From: Pradoshia eiseniae
GTDB lineage: Bacteria; Bacillota; Bacilli; Bacillales; Pradoshiaceae
Reading direction: 5' to 3'
Length of the DNA stretch: 64,000 bases
NCBI RefSeq assembly: GCF_002946355.1
Contig: NZ_PKOZ01000002.1
Coordinates: 186,001 to 250,000 of the forward strand
A program made the position numbers and the translations under genes. Within the stretch, counting starts at the first letter, position 1; each line of letters opens with the position of its first letter. The notes beneath the pieces are model-generated. The model was not told the DNA's origin and did not search any database. It saw nothing but the letters and a program-made list of their open reading frames with translations. Below, piece after piece: positions 26,246 to 34,969 of the stretch.

Positions 26246-27541
26246 TTGGAAAAAATCATTGTCCGCGGCGGAAACAGGTTAGAGGGTACAGTTCGAGTAG
26301 AGGGTGCTAAAAACGCCGTTTTACCTGTATTAGCTGCAACATTATTAGCAAGTGAAGGAAAAAGCGTTCTTAGAGACGTTCCGGAGCTATCCGATGTATA
26401 TACGATTAACGAAGTCATCCGAAATTTAAATACAGAAGTAACTTTCAGTAATAATACAGTAACCGTAGATGCTTCAAAGCCATTATTTGATGAAGCGCCG
26501 TTTGAGTATGTACGTAAAATGCGTGCATCTGTCCTAGTAATGGGATCTCTTTTAGCGCGTAACGGGAAAGCACGCGTAGCCCTTCCAGGCGGCTGTGCGA
26601 TTGGGTCTCGCCCAATTGACCAGCATTTAAAAGGATTCGAAGCAATGGGCGCAAAGGTTAAAGTCGGCAATGGATTCATCGAAGCAGAGGTTGACGGTCG
26701 TCTTAAAGGCGCTAAGATTTATTTGGACTTCCCAAGTGTGGGTGCGACGGAAAACATTATGATGGCTGCTGCTCTTGCCGATGGTGTAACGATTATTGAA
26801 AACGTTGCGAAGGAGCCTGAGATCGTTGATTTAGCTAACTATCTGAATAAGATGGGCGCGAAGGTCAAAGGCGCAGGTACAGCGACAATCCGTATCGAAG
26901 GTGTAGACAAACTTTACGGTGCAGAGCATCATATCATTCCTGACCGTATTGAAGCTGGTACATTCATGGTTGCTGCGGCAATTACAGGTGGAAATGTATT
27001 AGTACAAGGAGCCGTTTTAGAGCATTTATCATCCCTCGTTGCCAAAATGGAAGAGATGGGTATTATTGTTCAAGAAGAGAAAGATGGTCTTCGTGTAATT
27101 GGTCCAGATATCATGAAAGCTGTGGATATCAAAACGATGCCACACCCAGGTTTCCCGACAGATATGCAATCACAAATGATGGCCCTATTGCTTCGTGCAA
27201 AAGGCACTAGCATGATTACGGAAACGGTCTTTGAAAACCGCTTCATGCATGTAGAGGAGTTCCGCCGCATGAATGCTGATATCAAGATTGACGGACGTTC
27301 TGTCATTATTTCTGGTGATGCGAATCTGCAGGGTGCAGAGGTTTCTGCCACAGATTTGCGTGCTGCCGCTGCCTTGATCCTATCCGGATTAGTGGCTGAA
27401 GGCGTGACTCGCGTAACAGAGCTTAAGCATCTTGACCGTGGATATGTGAACTTCCATGGCAAATTGGCTGCTTTAGGCGCAGATATTGAGCGAATCAATG
27501 AAACAAAAGAACAAACCGAAATTATCGCTGAAAATGCTTAA
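26246..27541 (+). CDS. murA: UDP-N-acetylglucosamine 1-carboxyvinyltransferase
   Basis: 431 residues. It catalyses the first committed step of peptidoglycan synthesis, adding enolpyruvate from PEP to UDP-GlcNAc. Active-site Cys117 lies in [18 protein letters not shown], with Lys22-Asn23 (GAKNAVLP) for substrate binding. Starts at TTG with GGAGGGG at 26232-26238. By synteny it is the MurAA paralog. Confidence 0.95.
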   Translation: MEKIIVRGGNRLEGTVRVEGAKNAVLPVLAATLLASEGKSVLRDVPELSDVYTINEVIRNLNTEVTFSNNTVTVDASKPLFDEAPFEYVRKMRASVLVMGSLLARNGKARVALPGGCAIGSRPIDQHLKGFEAMGAKVKVGNGFIEAEVDGRLKGAKIYLDFPSVGATENIMMAAALADGVTIIENVAKEPEIVDLANYLNKMGAKVKGAGTATIRIEGVDKLYGAEHHIIPDRIEAGTFMVAAAITGGNVLVQGAVLEHLSSLVAKMEEMGIIVQEEKDGLRVIGPDIMKAVDIKTMPHPGFPTDMQSQMMALLLRAKGTSMITETVFENRFMHVEEFRRMNADIKIDGRSVIISGDANLQGAEVSATDLRAAAALILSGLVAEGVTRVTELKHLDRGYVNFHGKLAALGADIERINETKEQTEIIAENA

Positions 27542-27563
27542 TTTTATTCATAGCAAATGATTG

Positions 27564-27593
27564 AAAAAGCCAGGCTCATGGTCTGGCTTTTTT
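27564..27593 (+). terminator. Terminator after murA
   Basis: AAAAGCCAG pairs perfectly with CTGGCTTTT over a 9-base loop and runs into Ts. Confidence 0.85.
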
Positions 27594-27645
27594 GCGTTTG
27601 CTTGTTCCATTGTATGAGAATACAATCTTGATTATACAAATCAAC

Positions 27646-27875
27646 TTATACACAGTTACCCACAGGACAACTCACAAGCTTTCAACAAGTTATGCACATT
27701 ATTGACAATGTTATACACATGTTTATCCACATATCCATATAAGAAAATGATCATTTCATAAAATAAACCTTCATACATCAAGAAATAGAGTAAAAAAATT
27801 GTAGCATTTCGTCTAAAAATATTTTTCCACGGATTATCCACAGACTTATGCACACGCTGTTGATAATGGGGATAA
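27646..27875. promoter_or_regulatory. DnaA-box cluster with AT-rich core
   Basis: Six exact TTATNCACA boxes lie on the + strand at 27646, 27690, 27711, 27723, 27834 and 27846, plus TTACCCACA at 27656. Two one-mismatch boxes lie on the - strand at 27858-27866 (TTATCAACA) and 27867-27875 (TTATCCCCA). Neighbouring boxes are spaced 10 or 12 bases in pairs. About 100 very AT-rich bases (27732-27833) separate the two box groups. This looks like an origin-type or DnaA-titration arrangement. It is not at dnaA, so it is probably an extra DnaA-binding locus. Confidence 0.75.
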
Positions 27876-27930
27876 TTGTCCGAAAATAATGAAAGTTTGA
27901 TAGACTAGAAGAAAAAGGAGGTGAATTAGA

Positions 27931-28095
27931 ATGAAGAATTTAGATACCAGTCTTTTACTCAAGATTATTGTTTTGCTTGTCCTTGGCATCATCATTTTTA
28001 AGCTAGTGAATGTGCTGTTGAACCTCATTCTAGCTGCTGCTTTTGTGCTCATTCTCCTTAGCCTCTATCGGGATTATCAAAAACGAAACCGTTAA
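27931..28095 (+). CDS. Small hydrophobic membrane protein (54 aa), unrecognised
   Basis: MKNLDTSLLLKIIVLLVLGI opens a 54-residue protein that is nearly all one or two membrane helices and ends RDYQKRNR. A near-perfect ribosome site AAAAAGGAGGTGA lies just upstream. It starts 55 bases past the DnaA cluster and ends just before the spoIID promoter. Family unknown to me; membrane insertion is inferred from hydrophobicity. Confidence 0.65.
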   Translation: MKNLDTSLLLKIIVLLVLGIIIFKLVNVLLNLILAAAFVLILLSLYRDYQKRNR

Positions 28096-28101
28096 ACCTG
28101 T

Positions 28102-28130
28102 ACATATTCCCTTGAATCAGTTCATACATA
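28102..28130 (+). promoter_or_regulatory. Sigma-E promoter of spoIID
   Basis: ACATATT (28102-28108), 14 bases, CATACATA (28123-28130): close to the sigma-E consensus (-35 ATATT, -10 CATACA). Established knowledge: spoIID is a sigma-E gene in B. subtilis. Confidence 0.7.
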
Positions 28131-28172
28131 TGAAGAGTATTGGATAACTGAATAGAGGGGAGATAGCCATAT

Positions 28173-29186
28173 ATGAAGCATTGGAAGCCAGTCCTTTTCA
28201 CACTCACCATCATCGGTATCGTCGTCATACTAATCCCAGCTCTCCTGGTGGTGCCTTTCTCAGGTCAGTTAGAAACCGCCGCTGAACCAGAGCAGCTCCC
28301 TAAAGTAAAGCAAAAGAAGGAGGATCCAGTGGCCAGCATCAATGTATTCCGAAATCAAACAAATACGGTCGAAACAGTCGATTTAGAGGATTATGTCGTG
28401 GGGGTCGTTGCCGCTGAGATGCCGTCAAGCTTTGAGATGGAGGCATTGAAGGCGCAGGCCTTAACCGCCAGGACCTTCGTGACCAAGACCCTCACCTCCC
28501 AAAAGAAGAAGGAGACTCCAGCCGATGCAGATATCACGGATACGGTTAATGACCAAGTCTACTTGAGTGATGAGGAGCTGCGGGCACAGTGGGGCAATCA
28601 ATATGAGGAACGGCGAAAAAGAATCCAGGAGGCTGTCCAAGCAACGAAAGGACAGATTCTGACGTATAAGGATGAATTAATCACACCATCCTTTTTCTCC
28701 ACAAGTAATGGCTACACTGAGAATTCTGAGGATTACTGGCAAAACTCCCTGCCATATTTGCGCAGCGTCGAAAGTCCATGGGATAAGAAATCACCGAAAT
28801 ACCTTCAGGAAACAAAAATAGCTTTAAGCGAATTCGAGCGCTTGCTTGGCATCCAGATTGGAAGCAAGACCGATATTGGTCAAATCATCTCACGTACGGA
28901 TGGAAAGCGCATTGCCCAAATAAAAATAGGAGGCAAGACGCTCACAGGCAAGGAAGTGCGTGAGAAGCTCAATCTCAAGTCAAGTGATTTCACCTGGTAT
29001 CGCACGGGCAATCAGATTGTCATCACCACGAAAGGCTATGGCCATGGAGTGGGAATGAGCCAATACGGGGCAAACGGAATGGCACAGGAAGGCAAGACAT
29101 ATAAGGAAATCATCGCCCACTACTATAAGGATGTTACAATCAATGAGGCAACCGCATACCTGCCAACCATTACGGCGAAGAAATAA
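28173..29186 (+). CDS. spoIID: Stage II sporulation protein D, lytic transglycosylase
   Basis: 337 residues with an N-terminal membrane anchor (8-28) and the SpoIID/LytB domain. Catalytic Glu82 lies in VAAEMPSSFEMEALKAQALT. The C terminus has GYGHGVGMSQYGANGMA. It cleaves peptidoglycan with SpoIIP during engulfment, in the mother cell. Placement after murA is conserved. Confidence 0.95.
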   Translation: MKHWKPVLFTLTIIGIVVILIPALLVVPFSGQLETAAEPEQLPKVKQKKEDPVASINVFRNQTNTVETVDLEDYVVGVVAAEMPSSFEMEALKAQALTARTFVTKTLTSQKKKETPADADITDTVNDQVYLSDEELRAQWGNQYEERRKRIQEAVQATKGQILTYKDELITPSFFSTSNGYTENSEDYWQNSLPYLRSVESPWDKKSPKYLQETKIALSEFERLLGIQIGSKTDIGQIISRTDGKRIAQIKIGGKTLTGKEVREKLNLKSSDFTWYRTGNQIVITTKGYGHGVGMSQYGANGMAQEGKTYKEIIAHYYKDVTINEATAYLPTITAKK

Positions 29187-29200
29187 ATAATGTTTTTTAG

Positions 29201-29236
29201 GGATTGAGGATGCTTCTATTCTCAATCCTTTGTTTT
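29201..29236 (+). terminator. Terminator after spoIID
   Basis: GGATTGAG (29201-29208) pairs with CTCAATCC (29221-29228), then TTTGTTTT. Confidence 0.7.
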
Positions 29237-29395
29237 GGTATTTGGTCTCCATATAGAGGCTTTGATTTTCATAGTTGAGTCAAAGATGAGCCACTAGAAA
29301 AGTTTACTGCCGCAGTAGTCTCTCGTGTAGGATAAATATGTGTAGGGATGGTTCAACAGTTCTCATGCTCTTGCACTCCATTTGTAGGTGAAAGT

Positions 29396-29515
29396 TATTT
29401 TCAGCAGAATGGACTCGCTTTCCATGGGGTAAGTGCTGAGCCCCCTCGCCTTCGGCAGAGTGGTCTCAGCTTACTTACTTATCCCATAGGAGTCTCGCCC
29501 ATTCTGCTGAAAATA
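29396..29515. repeat. 120-bp palindromic intergenic element
   Basis: The ends are exact inverted repeats: TATTTTCAGCAGAATGG (29396-29412) and CCATTCTGCTGAAAATA (29499-29515). Inner arms continue imperfectly (GACTC, CATGGG/CCCATAG, TAAGT, CTGAG). The centre is CCCCCTCGCCTTCGGCAGAG. It resembles REP/MITE-like stem-loop elements scattered in Bacillus genomes. It carries no transposase; a 60-codon frame crossing it is just a shadow. Confidence 0.7.
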
Positions 29516-29935
29516 GGTTTCTGCGACTAATTGAATTGTCCTATAAAAAATTAATTTGGCTCTCGACCTTACTCAATCTTAAAATGATATCAACAATAGA
29601 ATATGCCGAAATAATCACAGTTCTTGCGAGCGAATTGATATACAAGGTTTAAGCATCCATCAGATTCACTAGTAGAGTATGCTTATTCGGCTAAGGTTGC
29701 CCCTGGTATTAATTTCGCATCCGCATCAAAATGCCCTTCTTACAATATACGGTTTCTTATCATGCGCATACAATTGAGAAGATTTAAACTAACCTGTTAT
29801 ATCGCTGGTGTTCTGAGTTTGGGTTTTCACAATAAGACCTGAACTTCTCTACTTGAAGGTGCGTGAAACGAATAGGATATTTTTTGCATAATTTCAACCG
29901 AACTAGCACAAACTAAAAATTTTTTCAGGCCTCAT
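29516..29935. other. Gene-free intergenic region before spoIIQ
   Basis: About 420 bases, stops in all frames, no recognisable RNA, promoter or gene until the sigma-F motif at 29936. Confidence 0.45.
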
Positions 29936-29964
29936 GTATATATTTTCTGAAAAGTGTTCAGAAT
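29936..29964 (+). promoter_or_regulatory. Sigma-F promoter of spoIIQ
   Basis: GTATA (29936-29940), 15 bases, GTTCAGAAT (29956-29964): matches sigma-F GYATA-N15-GGNNANANT with one mismatch. The predicted start of transcription (about 29970) is consistent with translation from ATG 29984 rather than from upstream in-frame starts. Confidence 0.65.
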
Positions 29965-29983
29965 GATGGCAGAGGTGATGAAA

Positions 29984-30775
29984 ATGAGAGAGGAAGAAAA
30001 GAAACGATCTTCTCAGTTGTCAAAATGGAAAGGGATCACAAAGAAACGTTGGTTTTTGCCAGCACTTTATATTACTAGTGCTGCCGTCATTTTGACAGGA
30101 ATTTTAGTGTACCAAGCTAGTGATGATGAATTCACGAAAGAGCTATCTGAGACAAGACAGAATATAACAAGCGAAGAATCAGAGCCATCCATTGAAGTCA
30201 ACAATTCACTTGAGACTTTTACAATCCCAATGGCTGAAGCTGAATCTGCCGTCATCAAGAAAGAGTTCTATGATGTCAATGGTGATACGAAGCAACAAGA
30301 GGCATCACTCGTTTTTTATAATAATACGTATCAGCCAAATACCGGTATTGACTATGCGATGAAAGATGGCAAGGAATTCGAAGTCATCGCATCCATGAGC
30401 GGAAAAGTAGTCTCTGTTCAAGAAGATGCATTACTTGGAAACAGCGTGGTAATCGAGCATGACAAAGGCATGGAAACGCATTATTCTTCTATTACAGATA
30501 TTGAAGTAAAAGAGGGAGAAAAGGTGAAGCAAGGCGAAACAATCGCGAAAAGCTCCACTAGCGGTATCAATGCTGAAGCTGGCAATCATGTACACTTTGA
30601 AGTAAGAAAAGACAACACAGCCGTCAATCCATTAGACTATCTGGACAAACCGTTAAGTTCATTAAAAGCTGACCAAGCAGAGAAGGAAGAAAAAGCAGCT
30701 GACCAACAGGATGAAAAAGGCAACGAATCTGAAGATAGCGGCAACATGGAAAACGGAGAAGAAACCGGTAACTAA
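29984..30775 (+). CDS. spoIIQ: Stage II sporulation protein Q
   Basis: 263 residues: cytoplasmic MREEEKK N terminus, one membrane helix (about 25-43), then an M23/LytM-type domain facing the intermembrane space, where it binds SpoIIIAH. The zinc site is degenerate: the expected HxxxD is NTGID, while HVHFEVRKD is kept. B. subtilis SpoIIQ is similarly inactive. The tail is Glu/Asp/Lys rich. The ORF runs on to a GTG at 29954, but GAGGTGA at 29972-29978 and the sigma-F promoter favour 29984. Confidence 0.93.
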   Translation: MREEEKKRSSQLSKWKGITKKRWFLPALYITSAAVILTGILVYQASDDEFTKELSETRQNITSEESEPSIEVNNSLETFTIPMAEAESAVIKKEFYDVNGDTKQQEASLVFYNNTYQPNTGIDYAMKDGKEFEVIASMSGKVVSVQEDALLGNSVVIEHDKGMETHYSSITDIEVKEGEKVKQGETIAKSSTSGINAEAGNHVHFEVRKDNTAVNPLDYLDKPLSSLKADQAEKEEKAADQQDEKGNESEDSGNMENGEETGN

Positions 30776-30780
30776 TTGTC

Positions 30781-30817
30781 AAATACCCTTGGGCGAATTC
30801 GCCTAAGGGTATTTTTA
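30781..30817 (+). terminator. Terminator after spoIIQ
   Basis: Fifteen-base stem AAATACCCTTGGGCG / CGCCTAAGGGTATTT (one G-U) with an AATT loop, then Ts. The symmetric A and T tracts would let it work both ways. Confidence 0.9.
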
Positions 30818-31168
30818 TTCGACGCACTTCCATCTATTTCTCGGGAAATATCCTTGTCTTTATTTCATTATAAAGGCGAACATCAGCGATTTATGTCCTT
30901 GCCGGGCTTATGATTTAACAGGCGTTCTTTGAAAAAGAAATGGGCTATCTTGTCCTTATTGTGGATTTTGTGCATAAACATGGAACCAAGCTAATAAACT
31001 GTTACAAACCTGTATTAGAGGGAGAGGGCTCTCGAGGTGGGAATCGTTTTATTCTATCAGTGATCTAAGAAAAGTTGACACTCTGTCTATATGAGCATTC
31101 ATTTCGTATCATAAGCCGCGAGTCTCTATCTCGTACTTCTCTTATTACAAATAGGGAGGGCGAGTGAA
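30818..31168. other. Leader region upstream of spoIIID
   Basis: No gene seen. A perfect DnaA box (TTATGCACA on the minus strand) is at 30969-30977. TTGACA at 31075-31080 lacks a good -10, and I could not find a convincing sigma-E pair for spoIIID. Confidence 0.4.
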
Positions 31169-31435
31169 TTGCACGATTACATCAAAGAAAGAACTATCAA
31201 GATTGGGAAGTATATCGTGGAAACGAGAAAAACTGTTCGCGTTATCGCGAAGGAGTTTGGGGTATCCAAAAGTACTGTCCATAAGGATTTGACGGAGCGA
31301 CTTCCAGATATTAACGCAGAGTTGGCCAATGAGGTAAAGGAGATTCTTGATTATCATAAATCAATCAGGCATCTTCGCGGAGGAGAGGCGACAAAGCAAA
31401 AATATCGTAAGGCAGAGGAAGAACCGGTTCAATGA
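31169..31435 (+). CDS. spoIIID: Sporulation transcription factor SpoIIID
   Basis: 88 residues with a helix-turn-helix at about 21-45 (TVRVIAKEFGVSKSTVHKDLTERLP), followed by the conserved ILDYHKSIRHLRGGEAT basic segment. It activates and represses mother-cell genes in the sigma-E to sigma-K stage. Start is TTG with GGGAGG at 31154-31159. Precedes mbl as in B. subtilis. Confidence 0.96.
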   Translation: MHDYIKERTIKIGKYIVETRKTVRVIAKEFGVSKSTVHKDLTERLPDINAELANEVKEILDYHKSIRHLRGGEATKQKYRKAEEEPVQ

Positions 31436-31458
31436 GGCTGTAGTATAAGGGTATGTTG

Positions 31459-31483
31459 AAGGGCCGGGTTGTCGGCCTTTTTA
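31459..31483 (+). terminator. Terminator after spoIIID
   Basis: Short GC stem GGCCG (31462-31466) / CGGCC (31473-31477) followed by T5ATT. Confidence 0.65.
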
Positions 31484-31496
31484 TTATGGAATTGAG

Positions 31497-31515
31497 TTAT
31501 CCACATTGTGGATAG
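31497..31515. promoter_or_regulatory. Inverted pair of DnaA boxes before mbl
   Basis: TTATCCACA (31497-31505) on the + strand and, one base later, TGTGGATAG (31507-31515), a one-mismatch box on the - strand. Possibly part of the same DnaA-binding neighbourhood as 27646-27875. Confidence 0.5.
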
Positions 31516-31651
31516 TGTAAGTTTAGTGGAAATAAAAATCCTCCAACAAAGCAAAAATAAATCGTTTGACCTATTTACCACATTTCTTTATGTAAAACAA
31601 CTCTTGAATTTGATTTTTTTCCCTAAATAGTCCAAAATTTTAAGTAGAAAG

Positions 31652-31681
31652 TTCCTTTTTTTCTACAAAATATGATAAAAT
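31652..31681 (+). promoter_or_regulatory. Putative extended -10 promoter of mbl
   Basis: TGATAAAAT (31673-31681) forms an extended -10; a weak TTCCTT at 31652-31657 is at -35 distance. 58 bases before the mbl start. Confidence 0.4.
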
Positions 31682-31739
31682 TCTTAATTAGTACAGAAGT
31701 AGGGAACAGAAAGTGTTTCTTGAGGAGGATTATTCGTTT

Positions 31740-32741
31740 ATGTTTTCGAGAGATATTGGGATCGATTTGGGCACGGCTAATGTGCTCATCCATGTGAAGG
31801 GGAAGGGTATCGTGTTGAATGAGCCCTCTGTTGTAGCAATTGATAAGAACACCAATCGAGTTCTTGCCGTTGGAGAAGAAGCGCGTCGCATGGTTGGACG
31901 GACACCGGGAAACATCATCGCGATTCGCCCGTTGAAGGACGGCGTCATTGCGGATTTTGATGTGACTGAATCCATGCTAAAGTATTTCATGAACAAATTG
32001 GAAGTGAAGGGCCTACTGACAAAGCCGCGCATCCTCATTTGCTGCCCGACGAACATCACAAGTGTAGAGCAGAAGGCTATCCGTGAAGCGGCCGAGAAGA
32101 GCGGCGGCAAGAAGGTCTTTTTAGAAGAGGAGCCGAAGGTAGCCGCTATTGGAGCAGGAATGGATATCTTCCAGCCAAGCGGTAACATGGTCATTGATAT
32201 TGGCGGCGGAACAACAGATATTGCCGTTCTTTCCATGGGTGACATTGTTACGTCTGCATCCATCAAGATGGCCGGTGACAAATTCGATGCCGAGATTCTG
32301 AATTACATTAAACGTAAATATAAACTATTGATTGGTGACCGTACAGCAGAGGATATCAAGATTAAAGTGGCCACTGTATTCAAAGGATCCCGTGACGAGA
32401 CAATTGAAGTTCGCGGCCGTGATATGGTGAATGGGCTTCCTAGAACGATTACCGTTGGTTCTCAGGAGATTGAGGAAGCATTGCATGAGTCCATCTATGT
32501 GATAGTCCAAGCGGCGAAGACAGTCCTTGAGCAAACGCCTCCTGAATTATCGGCTGACATCATCGATCGTGGTATCATTCTGACTGGCGGCGGCGCCTTG
32601 CTTCATGGCATTGAGCAGCTGATGGCTGAGGAATTGAAGGTTCCTGTCATTATCGCGGAAAATCCAATGGATTGCGTGGCTATTGGCACAGGTATCATGC
32701 TTGATAACATCGACAGAGTGACACGACGTAAACTAGTTTAA
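31740..32741 (+). CDS. mbl: MreB-like cell-shape protein Mbl
   Basis: 333 residues, same length as B. subtilis Mbl. Actin-fold ATPase with phosphate-1 DIGIDLGTANVLI, phosphate-2 VIDIGGGTTDIAVLS and GGGALLHG. It forms membrane-associated filaments guiding lateral wall synthesis. The frame opens at GTG 31713, but GAGGAGGA at 31722-31729 serves ATG 31740 (MFSRDIGIDLG). Confidence 0.96.
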   Translation: MFSRDIGIDLGTANVLIHVKGKGIVLNEPSVVAIDKNTNRVLAVGEEARRMVGRTPGNIIAIRPLKDGVIADFDVTESMLKYFMNKLEVKGLLTKPRILICCPTNITSVEQKAIREAAEKSGGKKVFLEEEPKVAAIGAGMDIFQPSGNMVIDIGGGTTDIAVLSMGDIVTSASIKMAGDKFDAEILNYIKRKYKLLIGDRTAEDIKIKVATVFKGSRDETIEVRGRDMVNGLPRTITVGSQEIEEALHESIYVIVQAAKTVLEQTPPELSADIIDRGIILTGGGALLHGIEQLMAEELKVPVIIAENPMDCVAIGTGIMLDNIDRVTRRKLV

Positions 32742-32756
32742 TCAATAACTCCTTTA

Positions 32757-32790
32757 AGACCTGGCGGGACGGATCGCCAGGTCTTTTTTA
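32757..32790 (+). terminator. Terminator after mbl
   Basis: Perfect 10-base stem AGACCTGGCG / CGCCAGGTCT and T6A. Confidence 0.9.
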
Positions 32791-32886
32791 TTGGCTTCTT
32801 TAGAGCTTACAGTCATCAAAAAAATGAACGTACATGGATGCCTGCAAGAAATAGGTCAAAAGTCTGTGTCCGGACATCTCTTTATA

Positions 32887-32894
32887 CCCGATAT
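32887..32894 (+). promoter_or_regulatory. Possible sigma-D -10 element for flhO-flhP
   Basis: CCCGATAT differs from the sigma-D -10 (GCCGATAT) by one base and lies 25 bases before flhO. No TAAA is found 15 bases upstream, so the call is weak. Confidence 0.35.
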
Positions 32895-32919
32895 AAATAG
32901 ATAGAAGAGAGGTGTCTGG

Positions 32920-33753
32920 ATGTTTAAGGGATTTTACACAGCGGCGTCAGGAATGATCGCTCAGCAGCGGCGCACGGAATTGCTGACAAATAATTTGGCG
33001 AATGCGGAGACGGTTGGATATAAGGAGGATCAGACGAGTGTGCGTGCGTTTCCGGAGATGCTCCTAAACAGCTATGAGAGTGAGAAGATTCCTGTTGAGA
33101 AGTCCTTCAATATAAGTAAGCTGAGGAGTGTCGGGGCGATTAATACAGGTGTGTACCTTCAGGAGGCGATTCCCTCCTTCGCTCAGGGCAATGTAAAGGA
33201 GACCGAGCATAGTACTGATTTAGCGCTTATAGATGGCGGTCTGCCAATTGATGCGGAATCAGGAGAGCCTGGTACAGTCCTTTTCATGGTGGAATCAGCA
33301 AATGGCACTCTTTATACGAGGAACGGAAATTTCACGCTTGATGGAAGCGGCTATTTGACGACAGCGAGCGGTCAATACATATTAGATGAGAATGAAGAGA
33401 GGATCCAGCTTGGCTCTGTGGACTTCACTGTAACGCCTGAAGGATACATATCTGAGGATGGACAGCAGGTGGCGCGACTTGGCGTTGCGTTTAGTTCCAG
33501 CCCGCAAGGTGAGCTTATTAAAGAAGGTGAGGGGCTGTACCGTTTGAATGGAGGCCAGCTTCCTTCTGCTTATGAGACGGAGGATGTAAGCTTCACGATA
33601 AGACAGGGCGCGGTTGAACAATCGAATGTGGATTCGTCAAAGACGATGACAGAGCTGATGACAGCTTATCGGACGTTTGAGGCGAATCAAAAGATTATCC
33701 AGGCATATGATAAAAGCATGGATAAAGCGGTCAATGAGATTGGACGGGTATAG
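32920..33753 (+). CDS. flhO: Flagellar hook-basal body protein FlhO
   Basis: 277 residues, FlgF/FlgG-type rod protein. N-terminal MFKGFYTAASGMIAQQRRTELLTNNLANAETVGYK and C-terminal LMTAYRTFEANQKIIQAYD are the coiled ends typical of axial flagellar proteins. flhP follows 11 bases later. Confidence 0.92.
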   Translation: MFKGFYTAASGMIAQQRRTELLTNNLANAETVGYKEDQTSVRAFPEMLLNSYESEKIPVEKSFNISKLRSVGAINTGVYLQEAIPSFAQGNVKETEHSTDLALIDGGLPIDAESGEPGTVLFMVESANGTLYTRNGNFTLDGSGYLTTASGQYILDENEERIQLGSVDFTVTPEGYISEDGQQVARLGVAFSSSPQGELIKEGEGLYRLNGGQLPSAYETEDVSFTIRQGAVEQSNVDSSKTMTELMTAYRTFEANQKIIQAYDKSMDKAVNEIGRV

Positions 33754-33764
33754 GAGGGTGAGCG

Positions 33765-34604
33765 ATGAACAGAATGATGATAACCGCATCAAACACGATG
33801 GGGCAGCTGCAAAAGAAGCTGGATACGGTCTCCAATAATATCGCCAATTCTGAGACGACCGGCTATAAGCAAAAGCAGGCATATTTTTCAGATTTGCTCA
33901 CGCAGGAATTTAATAATCAGGAGCGGGTAGAGAAAGAGAAAGGGCGTCTAACGCCGAACGGTATCCGCGTGGGAGTCGGGGCAAGCATGAGTCAGTCCAA
34001 GCTGAACACAGAGGTTGGGGCGATCCAAAAAACCGGCCGTGACCTAGACGTGGCGCTCAATAAGGAGAATTTGTACTTCACGGTAAGCGTTCAAAATGGA
34101 GCCAATGTAGAGACGCGCTATACGAGGGATGGAGCCTTTTATTTAAGTCCTGTCGGAGACCAGCTGCAGCTCGTTACCTCAGAGGGGCATGCGGTTTTGG
34201 ATGAGAATAATGAAAAGATTCTTATTGGCGAGGATATGAAGAGGATAAGTTTTAAGTCTGATGGTCATATTCGAGTCGTCTATCAGAATAACAGCGAAGA
34301 AACGATTGATTTAGCCATCATATCTGTAGAAAAACCACAATTTTTGGAAAAAGTGAGCGATAATACTTTTACTCTCCCGAATAATATGGCACAATTGGGG
34401 GTAACAGAGAACGAAATCTATACCCCGCTGACCGGCGCTTTGAGAAATCAGGTCTCCCTTACAGGAGGGGCTCTCGAGCAATCGAATGTTGATTTGAGCG
34501 TTGAGATGACTGAGCTGATTCAGGTGCAAAGGCAGTACCAATTCCAATCCCGTGCCGTAAGCATGGCGGATCAAATGATGGGGCTGGTAAACGGGATTCG
34601 TTAA
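33765..34604 (+). CDS. flhP: Flagellar hook-basal body protein FlhP
   Basis: 279 residues, paralog of FlhO: MITASNTMGQLQKKLDTVSNNIANSETTGYK at the N terminus and MTELIQVQRQYQFQSRAVSMADQMM at the C terminus. Distal/proximal rod component. GGAGGGTGA precedes the start; co-transcribed with flhO. Confidence 0.92.
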   Translation: MNRMMITASNTMGQLQKKLDTVSNNIANSETTGYKQKQAYFSDLLTQEFNNQERVEKEKGRLTPNGIRVGVGASMSQSKLNTEVGAIQKTGRDLDVALNKENLYFTVSVQNGANVETRYTRDGAFYLSPVGDQLQLVTSEGHAVLDENNEKILIGEDMKRISFKSDGHIRVVYQNNSEETIDLAIISVEKPQFLEKVSDNTFTLPNNMAQLGVTENEIYTPLTGALRNQVSLTGGALEQSNVDLSVEMTELIQVQRQYQFQSRAVSMADQMMGLVNGIR

Positions 34605-34616
34605 AGGAGTAGAACA

Positions 34617-34901
34617 ATGCAAGCAGTGGTTAGAAAGAAGAATGAACAGCTAGAGTCAACGGAGCCGAATAGCCGCATAGAGAGAAAGAAAACGTCTGAT
34701 GTGGAAGAGAAGATCAGGCTTCGCATCGTGCCGATTTGGGCGCGCATCCTGATTGTCTTAGTGCTCGCTGTCACGGCAGCTGTTGGCGGTGCCTTGATTG
34801 GCTATTCTGTCATTGGCGACGGGAATGCCGGCGACGTCTTCGAGAAATCCACATGGACTCATATTACAGACTTGGTGAACAAGGGCACAACTGGTGAATA
34901 A
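34617..34901 (+). CDS. EpuA-like small membrane protein
   Basis: 94 residues: charged N terminus, one membrane helix (about 41-65) and a short extracytoplasmic tail with STWTHITDLVNKG. It matches the family often annotated as 'DNA-directed RNA polymerase subunit beta' (EpuA, Pfam PF11772); that name is misleading, as there is no polymerase domain. It follows flhP by 12 bases and is followed by a terminator, so it may belong to the flhO-flhP unit. Confidence 0.75.
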   Translation: MQAVVRKKNEQLESTEPNSRIERKKTSDVEEKIRLRIVPIWARILIVLVLAVTAAVGGALIGYSVIGDGNAGDVFEKSTWTHITDLVNKGTTGE

Positions 34902-34911
34902 CTAATTTGGG

Positions 34912-34941
34912 GGAAGGGATTGATGCCCTTCCTGTTTTTTT
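34912..34941 (+). terminator. Terminator between the EpuA-like gene and fabZ
   Basis: GGAAGGG / CCCTTCC stem, 7-base loop, T-rich run T7. fabZ begins 29 bases after it, so fabZ is expressed by readthrough or a promoter within this gap. Confidence 0.75.
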
Positions 34942-34969
34942 ATGACGAAATTTATTGGAGGATAGGCGC

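Noticed and set aside
29348-29530. 60-codon plus frame before spoIIQ
   Set aside because: It mostly covers the 120-bp palindromic element and has no recognisable product.
31075-31103. Sigma-A promoter for spoIIID built on TTGACA
   Set aside because: The only -10 candidate at 17 bases (TTCATT) is poor and spoIIID is expected to be a sigma-E gene.
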